6,158 nt of DNA from JAKJEP01 sp964580995. Lineage in GTDB: Bacteria; Planctomycetota; Phycisphaerae; Sedimentisphaerales; SM23-30. Location of the stretch: NCBI GenBank assembly GCA_964580995.1, contig CAZOMV010000160.1, positions 1 through 6,158 of the forward strand, read 5' to 3'. The stretch's first letter is position 1, and every line of letters begins with the position of its first letter. The notes below the pieces were generated by a model. The model made no database searches, was not told the DNA's origin, and saw nothing but the letters and a program-made list of their open reading frames with translations. Positions 1-5,191 of this stretch are shown piece by piece. A program made the position numbers and the translations under genes.

Positions 1-50
1 ACTGGAAAGCCGAAAGGAAGGGCGCATAGCTTGCCACTAAATAAACTCGC

Positions 51-119
51 TCACGCCACAATTTGCCGGGAAATTTCTGCTGGAAATAAATACGTCTGTC
101 CGTTACACTCTGTTTTCAT
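51..119 (-). CDS. Small ORF of 22 codons behind a strong promoter and SD; possible leader peptide or broken 5' end of a gene
   Basis: An ATG at 117-119 (minus strand) opens a frame beginning MKTECNGQTY and ending in TGA at 51-53, 22 residues in all. I recognise no family. The case for real translation is the signals in front of it: a perfect AGGAGG Shine-Dalgarno (complement of 126-131) six bases from the ATG, and a good sigma70-type promoter at 164-191. The frame is too short for a normal gene. Beyond the ATG, the next reading frame over is open from its TGA at the ATG all the way to base 1 (it includes KLWRERVYLVASYAPF), and the original frame is also open from the TGA to base 1. This could therefore be a leader peptide, a frameshifted or stop-interrupted gene, or a sequencing error in a gene that continues off the left edge. 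It lies 94 bases downstream of the receptor gene on the same strand. It was too short for routine ORF calling. Confidence 0.4.
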   Translation of the reverse strand: MKTECNGQTYLFPAEISRQIVA

Positions 120-125
120 TAGAAA

Positions 126-131
126 CCTCCT
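126..131 (-). promoter_or_regulatory. Perfect Shine-Dalgarno (AGGAGG) for the small ORF at 51-119
   Basis: The complement of 126-131 reads AGGAGG and sits six bases before the ATG at 117-119. It lies in a small hairpin, AAACC-AGGA-GGTTT (123-136), with half of the SD in the loop, so its access to ribosomes could be modulated. The hairpin is short (5 bp) and may be chance. Confidence 0.6.
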
Positions 132-163
132 GGTTTTGGTTTTAACTTCCTTGTCATAAAATA

Positions 164-191
164 GTTATACCAGAACAAAGAGGTTTTTCAA
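164..191 (-). promoter_or_regulatory. Sigma70-type promoter (TTGAAA / 16 bp / TGG-TATAAC) for the left-edge ORF
   Basis: On the minus strand a -35 TTGAAA (186-191) is followed by a 16-base spacer and a -10 TATAAC (164-169). The -10 has an extended TGG just before it. Transcription would start near 157 and give a leader of about 38 bases before the ATG at 119. The promoter lies just downstream of the receptor stop, so what follows is probably its own transcription unit. The call rests on consensus match only. Confidence 0.5.
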
Positions 192-213
192 CTACTATGG
201 TGAGAAATGCGGG

Positions 214-2526
214 TTAGCTTTTAAAGTCATCAAATCCGTTCCCACCATCATCCATAGGAATGAACTGTTCCATGGATGAATCGCTTTTTTTAGCGGTTTT
301 TTTCTTTTGGCTGGCACCTGCAATATGGTGAAAGGCTTTGTCGGTATGCGACAAGGCGGCTTTCGATTTCAGGCCGGGTTTGGAAACGGTAGTATTCAGG
401 GTGGCGGAGGAGCCGCGGAGCAATTCCTGGAGCACCTGGACCTGCGAATTCACCTCTTCGGCGGCGGAGGCGGACTCTTCGGCGTTGGCGGCATTGGACT
501 GGGTCACTTTATCCATCTGCGACATGGCGAGATTCACCTGGTTGATCCCCTGGGCCTGCTCCTGGCTGGCCGCGGCGATTTCGCTGATCAGTTCGGTCGT
601 CTTGGTAATTCCCGCCGCAATTTCTTCCAGCCCCTTGGCCACTTCTTTGGTGATTTCCACCCCGTTCTCGGAGTTTTTCACCGACGCCTCAATCATCGAC
701 GAGGTATTCTTGGCCGCTTCGGCACTCCGCATCGCCAGGTTCCGCACTTCTTCGGCCACAACGGCAAAGCCTTTGCCCGCTTCGCCCGCCCGGGCCGCTT
801 CCACCGCCGCGTTTAATGCCAGCAGATTGGTTTGAAATGCGATTTCGTCGATGACCTTGATGATTTTGGCCGTTTCCTGCGAGGAGGTCTGGATTTCATT
901 AATGGCCTGGCTCATGCGGGTCATGGAAGTATTCCCCATTTCAATCGCCTGCTGGACCCGGCTGGCCAGCGTATTGGCCTGCTGGGCGTTGTCGGCGTTT
1001 TTCTGGGTCATGCTCGACATCTCTTCCATGCTGCTGCTGGTTTCCTCGATGCTGGCCGCCTGTTCCGTGGCCCCTTCCGCCAGCGACTGGGAGGACTGCG
1101 AGACCTGATCGACCCCCTGGCCGATCGTATCGATTACTTCATTGAACGTGGCGCTGGTCTCGGTCAATTCACTGGTGCTGAAGGTCTTCAAACCTTTAAA
1201 TATATTCTGGAAGGGTTTGGTAATGCCGCGTGTCAGAAGGAGTGCGGCGAAAACGCCTATGATAACCGCTACGGAAGCGGCGACGATCATCAGCGTGTTG
1301 GACTGGGCAACGGTAGCCTTCATTCGTTCTTTTTGAACGGACCCTAGCTCCTCGCAAATTTTGGTAAACTCACGCGCATTTTCCACCATACGGGTCTCCG
1401 CGGTTGTTTGCTGATCCCATAATGCGACCCAGTTGCCAAAACCTTCCTGGTATTTCTCCGCATATAGTTTGACCTGGGCAATCAGGTCTTTGTTGGCCTG
1501 CTGAGCAAATTTGCCGGCCAACTCCTCGCATAGAGAAACAATCTGCCGCATCGTTGCCTGGTTTTCTTCCTGATATTTCCGGTCGCTGCGGATCCTAAAG
1601 TTCATTTCCTGAATTCGCCCGTCTTTGGCCCATTTCAGCAATTGATTCGCCGCATCCGCTTTTCCTAATTTGTCAGCGGCTTTGGCGTTAATAATCTCTT
1701 TCAGTTCCGCAAAAGAATTAAGATTATGTTCCAGCAGGGGTTTGGTTTTTTCCTGAAATACCGCCAGCGAAGTATCGGAATCGGCTTTCCGGGCGTTTTG
1801 GATTTCCACGGCGGTGGCATGGAGCTCCAGGTGCTTTTGCTTGATATCGCTGATAATCTGAACAAATTGTTGACCGCATAGATCCGCCTGTTTGGCAAAT
1901 TCGTCGCTTTCAATCCAGGTGCCGAAAGCACATTTGTGTCCGTCCGTCTGCACATCCAGAGTCGCGGTTTTATCGGTCAGAAAATCCTTGACCTTGCCGG
2001 CCCAGATCAGATGGGCCAGGCCCCCATCCGCGATTTTATTCTGTATATCCTGAACGGCGGTGAATTCCGCGTCCTGATCGCCGTGCAATTTTTCGCATTC
2101 CCCCATAAAGGCCATCGCATTATCGGCCATCACCTGTTCCGCTATTTTCTGCTGGTCCCATAGCTGGACCCAGTTGTCAAAATTGGCTTGATACGCCTTC
2201 GCGCTGCTTTCCACTTTCGCCAGCCCGTCGCGATCCGCCTGCACTTGGAACTTGGCCATCGTCAGGGTAATCTGTTCATAAATTTTCCCCATGGTTTCAT
2301 GGAGTTGATCCACATATTTCTTGTCGCCGCGCAGGATAAAATTCTTTTCCTGCTGGCGGCAGTCTTTGGCATAGTTGACGAGTTGATTGACATCCCCCAC
2401 TTTGTCGTTAATGGCAACAATTTTCTTTTGGGAATTGAATCCGATATACCCAATCAAGGCGGTTAAAAATAGAACCGTAAGGAAACCGCCCATAATTTTG
2501 CTTCTGAGTTTGATGTTTTTAAACAT
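214..2526 (-). CDS. Methyl-accepting chemotaxis protein with duplicated HBM-like sensor modules flanking a CZB zinc-binding domain
   Basis: Inner-membrane chemoreceptor of 770 residues that senses a signal outside the cytoplasm and controls CheA through CheW. The start is ATG at 2524-2526 (MFKNIKLRSK), preceded by AAGGTGA at 2531-2537; a longer frame begins only at TTG (2547) and has no better ribosome site. Order: TM1 about 10-30; helical module 1 about 49-147 with R57xxEKNF; CZB-like domain about 168-245 with His172, Cys199 (CAFGTW), His232 and His236; helical module 2 about 296-394 with R304xxEMNF; TM2 about 411-432; then ITKPF but no full HAMP; then a long methylation/signalling coiled coil. 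The hairpin tip, at about 560-595, has the near-invariant EIAFQTNLLALNAAVEAARAGE and the following GKGFAVVAEEVR. The tail ends in IPMDDGGNGFDDF and lacks an NWETF-like CheR tether. R-x-x-E-x-N-F motifs fit the HBM sensor family (McpS type, which binds organic acids), but the ligand is not known from sequence. MCP identity is certain; the subdomain names are my reading of motifs. Confidence 0.96.
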   Translation of the reverse strand: MFKNIKLRSKIMGGFLTVLFLTALIGYIGFNSQKKIVAINDKVGDVNQLVNYAKDCRQQEKNFILRGDKKYVDQLHETMGKIYEQITLTMAKFQVQADRDGLAKVESSAKAYQANFDNWVQLWDQQKIAEQVMADNAMAFMGECEKLHGDQDAEFTAVQDIQNKIADGGLAHLIWAGKVKDFLTDKTATLDVQTDGHKCAFGTWIESDEFAKQADLCGQQFVQIISDIKQKHLELHATAVEIQNARKADSDTSLAVFQEKTKPLLEHNLNSFAELKEIINAKAADKLGKADAANQLLKWAKDGRIQEMNFRIRSDRKYQEENQATMRQIVSLCEELAGKFAQQANKDLIAQVKLYAEKYQEGFGNWVALWDQQTTAETRMVENAREFTKICEELGSVQKERMKATVAQSNTLMIVAASVAVIIGVFAALLLTRGITKPFQNIFKGLKTFSTSELTETSATFNEVIDTIGQGVDQVSQSSQSLAEGATEQAASIEETSSSMEEMSSMTQKNADNAQQANTLASRVQQAIEMGNTSMTRMSQAINEIQTSSQETAKIIKVIDEIAFQTNLLALNAAVEAARAGEAGKGFAVVAEEVRNLAMRSAEAAKNTSSMIEASVKNSENGVEITKEVAKGLEEIAAGITKTTELISEIAAASQEQAQGINQVNLAMSQMDKVTQSNAANAEESASAAEEVNSQVQVLQELLRGSSATLNTTVSKPGLKSKAALSHTDKAFHHIAGASQKKKTAKKSDSSMEQFIPMDDGGNGFDDFKS

Positions 2527-2530
2527 TTTT

Positions 2531-2537
2531 TCACCTT
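2531..2537 (-). promoter_or_regulatory. Ribosome binding site that fixes the receptor start at 2526
   Basis: The complement reads AAGGTGA four bases before the ATG at 2524-2526. It lies inside the coding frame if the upstream TTG at 2545-2547 were used. That supports the ATG as the true start and makes the protein 770 rather than 777 residues. Confidence 0.7.
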
Positions 2538-2577
2538 TCCAAAACAATACTATTTTTACTTATTACACGAGACCCAT

Positions 2578-2597
2578 GTAACATAAATGCAGGTTAC
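2578..2597. repeat. Short inverted repeat GTAAC-N10-GTTAC upstream of the receptor
   Basis: Perfect 5-base arms separated by ten bases, centred about 60 bases before the receptor ATG, where a promoter or operator is expected. The half-site spacing fits a dimeric regulator on one DNA face, but arms this short occur by chance. Confidence 0.25.
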
Positions 2598-3021
2598 GAT
2601 ACCACACCGATATCCTCTCCTGGCGCACTATTGATAGGAATCCATCTATTTCCCATATAGTACCGATGCAAATGCCAGGTTCTGTTGTTTCCGATTATAT
2701 GCTCTTTCAAATACAATTTAATTTCTGAATCTGATGTCTTTCATCGAAATAATCAGGGATATAATTAATCATAAATTGTTATCCTGTCCTTGAAATCATT
2801 TATTTATCTATTAATAAAGGACTTATAGATTTGATAAATCATGAGCCGTATAGGGGTATTGCCGATAACCAAAGGAACTGACCGAAATAAAGCCATTTCG
2901 ATATTATTGGCTGGACGATATATTACTTATAAATCACAGGTATGGCATCGATTTGAATTGCTCTTTTTTCTGCCGTATTTAATTCTCAGGGACGGAAGAA
3001 CCGGCGGGGAAAAAGTGACAA

Positions 3022-3053
3022 TAAAAAAAACCCGAAGAACAATCTCTTCGGGC
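3022..3053 (-). terminator. Rho-independent terminator for the cheW transcript
   Basis: Perfect 8-bp stem CCCGAAGA (3031-3038) with TCTTCGGG (3045-3052) around a 6-base loop. On the minus strand it is followed by a run of eight T (3023-3030). The orientation ends transcription coming from cheW and separates it from the receptor gene. It lies about 176 bases past the cheW stop, so the mRNA has a long 3' tail unless a small RNA starts inside it. Confidence 0.9.
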
Positions 3054-3228
3054 TTGGATAAGCTTTCAGATGCAAGCAGACTTTTCCGGTTCTTGCTTTA
3101 GTAAACGCCGTATAAATTATCGGTTTAAAACCATTATTGACGGAACCGCCAAAAGTCAATATTGACTTCAAAAAGCAGCTCTGGTTCCCCAATAACAAGG
3201 GGACGATGAGCTTTTGACGCTGGCGTCA
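3054..3228 (-). other. Structured 3' untranslated region of cheW, possible small-RNA source
   Basis: No ORF is convincing here, but several self-complementary elements lie between the cheW stop and its terminator: TGACGC-TG-GCGTCA (3215-3228), TCCCC-N8-GGGGA (3186-3203), a perfect 16-base palindrome (3153-3168), GGTTT-A-AAACC (3123-3133), and GCAAG...CTTGC (3072-3097). On the minus strand a TTGACT (3154-3159) with AATAAT 15 bases later (3133-3138) could start a transcript of roughly 100 bases ending at the terminator. The spacing is short of ideal, and I match it to no known RNA family or riboswitch. Confidence 0.3.
3153..3168. repeat. Perfect 16-bp palindrome AAGTCAATATTGACTT
   Basis: Two 8-base arms with no spacer. 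Each strand carries TTGACTT, so it could be a DNA-binding site for a symmetric regulator or overlapping -35 elements, or form a weak cruciform/hairpin. It lies downstream of cheW. Confidence 0.5.
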
Positions 3229-3756
3229 TTATTCGATCGGCGTTTCTTCAGCGCTTTGTGCGATGCCGAGTACATCGACACTGCTGAGCACCTTGTCAAT
3301 ATCGAGCAGAATCTTGACGGATTTGCCGATCTTGCCCATGCCCAGAATGAAATTCGTATTGACATTGGCGCCAAATTCCGGCGCATCTTCGATACTTTCC
3401 GCAGAGATGTCCAGAACTTCCTGCACCTTGTCCACCACGATCCCGGTACTGATATTGCGATCATTCTTGGGAATTTCCACTACGATGATGCAGGTTTGTT
3501 CGGTGGCTTCGGCGGATTTCATGCCGAATTTCGCACGCAGATCCACCACGGGAATCACCTGGCCCCGCAAATTGATCACACCCTTGACATAGCCCGGGGT
3601 TTGCGGAACGGCGGTAACATCGATATAACCGATGATTTCCCGCACCTTCAGGATCTCCAGCCCATACTCTTCCTGCCCCAGCGCGAAAGTCAGATATTTG
3701 CCTTCCTGCGCCTTCAACTGGGAACGATTTTTTTGCATTGCAACTGCTTCAGCCAT
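3229..3756 (-). CDS. cheW: Chemotaxis adaptor protein CheW
   Basis: Cytoplasmic coupling protein of 175 residues that joins chemoreceptor tips to the histidine kinase CheA. It is one CheW-like (SH3-type) domain covering about 18-160. Visible hallmarks are YLTFALGQEEYGLEILKVRE (21-40), the VPQTPGYVKGVINLRGQVIP stretch (50-69) with the conserved NLRG receptor/CheA contact loop and VVDLR, then TGIVVDKVQEVLDI (104-117) and a C-terminal ILGMGKIGKSVKILLDIDKVL (137-157). Length is normal for a stand-alone CheW. The start ATG at 3754-3756 has GGAGA (complement of 3764-3768) seven bases upstream, which favours it over Met7. It is the gene before the receptor on the same strand, but a terminator lies between, so they are probably separate units serving one signalling array. 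CheV is excluded because there is no receiver domain. Confidence 0.97.
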   Translation of the reverse strand: MAEAVAMQKNRSQLKAQEGKYLTFALGQEEYGLEILKVREIIGYIDVTAVPQTPGYVKGVINLRGQVIPVVDLRAKFGMKSAEATEQTCIIVVEIPKNDRNISTGIVVDKVQEVLDISAESIEDAPEFGANVNTNFILGMGKIGKSVKILLDIDKVLSSVDVLGIAQSAEETPIE

Positions 3757-3785
3757 AATACTATCTCCAATAAAGGGTAATTCAA

Positions 3786-3791
3786 TTTATA
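3786..3791 (-). promoter_or_regulatory. Probable -10 element of the cheW promoter
   Basis: TATAAA followed by T on the minus strand, about 30 bases before the cheW ATG and just before its ribosome site, giving a leader of about 23 bases. No good -35 is found 16-18 bases upstream (nearest TCCAGA, 3 of 6), so it would be weak or activator-dependent. Confidence 0.35.
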
Positions 3792-3931
3792 CCGCATCCG
3801 GAGTATCGTCTGGAGCGGAAGCGGGATGAAGGGAAAAAACAACACCCGGAAAAACGGCACAGGAGAATCCCCCCGGAGCAACCTTTAAACCTTGTACTCA
3901 CAGGCAAATAGATAGAAACAGGGATCAGAAG

Positions 3932-3976
3932 TTATCGGGCTTGCCTCTCTGAAAATAACCGATCCGGTGCCGATAA
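3932..3976. repeat. Inverted repeat TTATCGG / CCGATAA in the divergent promoter region
   Basis: Arms at 3932-3938 and 3970-3976 are separated by 31 bases, with a related ATAACCGAT at 3955-3963. Each arm resembles a sigma28 -10 element reading outward (CCCGATAA on minus, GCCGATAA on plus). The plus-strand copy has TGAA (3950-3953) at the -35 distance, 3 of 4 matches to TAAA; the minus copy has no good -35. It could be a regulator site, a pair of weak promoters, or chance. Confidence 0.3.
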
Positions 3977-3995
3977 TAATTCGCCAAGGAATCAA

Positions 3996-4023
3996 TTGAC
4001 GCAGACGGGTATTTTGGTACTAT
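3996..4023 (+). promoter_or_regulatory. Sigma70-type promoter of the aminotransferase-dehydrogenase operon
   Basis: TTGACG (3996-4001), a 16-base spacer, and TACTAT (4018-4023) with an extended TGG immediately before it. Transcription would begin near 4030, leaving a leader of about 54 bases before the ATG at 4084. The call rests on consensus match and position. Confidence 0.6.
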
Positions 4024-4083
4024 GGGCAAACTGTTTGGGAATTTGGATAAAAACTAACGTATCGATAAATCAGAAAGGAATCC

Positions 4084-5190
4084 ATGAAAGTTCCATTGCT
4101 GGATTTGACGGTTCAATATAAAACGATTAAGGCGGAAATCGAGGCGGCGGTTATCAAAGTCATGGACAACCAGACCTTTATTTTAGGTCCCGCCGTGGCC
4201 GCGTTTGAAGAGCATATCGCCCAATACTGCCGGTGCAAACACGCCGTGGGTGTCAGCAGCGGCACCGATGCCCTCCTGTGTTCCCTGATGGCCCTGAATA
4301 TCGAGCCGGGAGACGAGGTGATCGTTCCGGTTTTTACCTTCTTCGGTTCTGCCGGCGCTGTGGCCCGTACCGGTGCCAAACCGGTCTTCGTGGACATCGA
4401 CCCGGACACCTTCAATATCGATGTAAAACAGATCGAAAACGCCATTACCCCTAAAACCCGCGCCATCATGCCGGTCCATTTATTCGGCCAGATGGCCCCC
4501 ATGGATGCCATCCTGGAAATCGCCGCCCGCCACGACCTGGCCGTCATCGAAGATGCCTGCCAGGCCATCGGCAGCTCGCAAAACGGCCATATGACGGGGG
4601 AATTGAGCACCTGTGCCTGCCTGAGCTTCTACCCCAGCAAAAACCTGGCCGGTTTCGGAGATGGCGGCCTGATCTTATGCCAGGATGACTCCTTCGACCA
4701 AACCAGCCGTTATCTGCGGATGCATGGGGAGAGCAAGCGGTATTATCACAGTATGATCGGCGGGAATTTCCGCCTGGACGCCCTCCAGGCGGTCGTATTG
4801 GACATTAAACTGAAATATCTGGACGGTTGGGTCGCTAAACGCCGTAAAAATGCCGATTTGTATAACGAACTCTTAAGCTCGCCCGTCCAAAAGCCGAAAA
4901 TAGATACTGGTAATACCAGTGTGTACAACCAATATGTGATTCGCGCCGAGCGACGGGACGAGTTGCAGCGATTTCTGGGCGAAAAAGGAATCGGTTCGGC
5001 TATATATTATCCCGTGCCCCTGCATTTGCAGGAATGTTTCGAGTATCTGGGCGGCAGGCCGGGCCAGTTTCCCGTATCGGAACAGGCCTGTAAAGAAGTG
5101 CTGGCCCTGCCGGTCTATCCCGAACTCAGCGAAGAACAGATTGCGTTTGTCGCCGATACGATTAACGAATTTTATAAGGGAAGTAAGTAA
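4084..5190 (+). CDS. DegT/DnrJ/EryC1-family PLP-dependent sugar aminotransferase (WbpE-like)
   Basis: Cytoplasmic enzyme of 368 residues that moves an amino group, usually from glutamate, to a keto group on a nucleotide-linked sugar using pyridoxal phosphate. Family marks in order: N-terminal VPLLDL (3-8), SSGTDAL (58-64) for cofactor phosphate binding, GDEVIVPVFTF (76-86), VDIDPDTFNID (103-113), EDACQAIGS (156-164) with Asp157 near the pyridine nitrogen, SFYPSKNL (181-188) with the Schiff-base Lys186, FGDGG (191-195), and GGNFRLDALQA (226-236). Length is typical. AAGGA (4075-4079) precedes the ATG. It is followed after one base by a WbpA-type dehydrogenase. That pairing and the overall pattern resemble WbpE, which aminates UDP-2-acetamido-3-keto-glucuronic acid at C3. 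Other members (dTDP-3-keto sugar aminotransferases, PseC/PglE types) cannot be excluded, so the family is certain and the substrate is inferred. Confidence 0.95.
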   Translation: MKVPLLDLTVQYKTIKAEIEAAVIKVMDNQTFILGPAVAAFEEHIAQYCRCKHAVGVSSGTDALLCSLMALNIEPGDEVIVPVFTFFGSAGAVARTGAKPVFVDIDPDTFNIDVKQIENAITPKTRAIMPVHLFGQMAPMDAILEIAARHDLAVIEDACQAIGSSQNGHMTGELSTCACLSFYPSKNLAGFGDGGLILCQDDSFDQTSRYLRMHGESKRYYHSMIGGNFRLDALQAVVLDIKLKYLDGWVAKRRKNADLYNELLSSPVQKPKIDTGNTSVYNQYVIRAERRDELQRFLGEKGIGSAIYYPVPLHLQECFEYLGGRPGQFPVSEQACKEVLALPVYPELSEEQIAFVADTINEFYKGSK

Positions 5191-5191
5191 C

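Larger units (their letters stand above)
2527..3021. other. AT-rich intergenic region upstream of the receptor gene, no convincing gene
   Basis: About 495 bases between the cheW terminator and the receptor start, markedly AT-rich around 2700-2840. It should hold the receptor promoter on the minus strand, but I found no -35/-10 pair of good quality and no full sigma28 or sigma54 element. A 5-bp inverted repeat GTAAC-N10-GTTAC (2578-2597) lies about 50 bases before the receptor ATG and could be an operator or chance. A plus-strand GCCGATAA at 2871-2878 matches a flagellar sigma28 -10 but has no -35. The 86-codon plus-strand ORF starting at 2841 lacks a ribosome site and runs through the terminator, so it is not called. 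Confidence 0.6.
3757..4083. other. Divergent intergenic region between cheW and the aminotransferase operon
   Basis: It carries the promoters of both directions and no gene. Near cheW lies a TATAAA box (3786-3791, minus). Near the aminotransferase lies TTGACG/TACTAT (3996-4023, plus). In the middle, TTATCGG (3932-3938) and CCGATAA (3970-3976) form a 7-bp inverted repeat, with a third related copy ATAACCGAT (3955-3963) between them. GCCGATAA at 3969-3976 equals the flagellar sigma28 -10 consensus. Confidence 0.55.

Noticed and set aside
307..1347. Plus-strand open frames opposite the receptor gene (307-816, 338-835, 832-1347, 851-1108)
   Set aside because: They are shadows of the repetitive, GC-rich MCP coding strand. 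Their products are low-complexity Gly/His/Phe-rich or Ser/Ala-rich sequences with no family features.
2526..2547. Longer receptor start at 2547
   Set aside because: That codon is TTG, and the best ribosome site lies between it and the ATG at 2526.
2660..2700. Sigma54-like TGGCA...TTGCA upstream of the receptor (minus strand)
   Set aside because: The GG and GC dinucleotides are 5 bases apart instead of the required 10.
2841..3101. 86-codon plus-strand ORF in the intergenic gap
   Set aside because: No Shine-Dalgarno near its ATG, it reads through the strong minus-strand terminator, and its product has no recognisable features.
3022..3120. Riboswitch (cyclic-di-GMP/GEMM or other) before the receptor or in the cheW 3' region
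   Set aside because: The conserved core words of the classes I know were not found, and the position before a terminator with no following gene start does not fit a cis-riboswitch.
3215..3228. Hairpin directly after the cheW stop as a terminator
   Set aside because: On the minus strand it is followed by an A-rich run rather than a T-run; the real terminator is at 3022-3053.
3214..3780. 188-codon plus-strand ORF opposite cheW
   Set aside because: It is antisense to a certain cheW gene and its product is a His/Phe-rich shadow translation.
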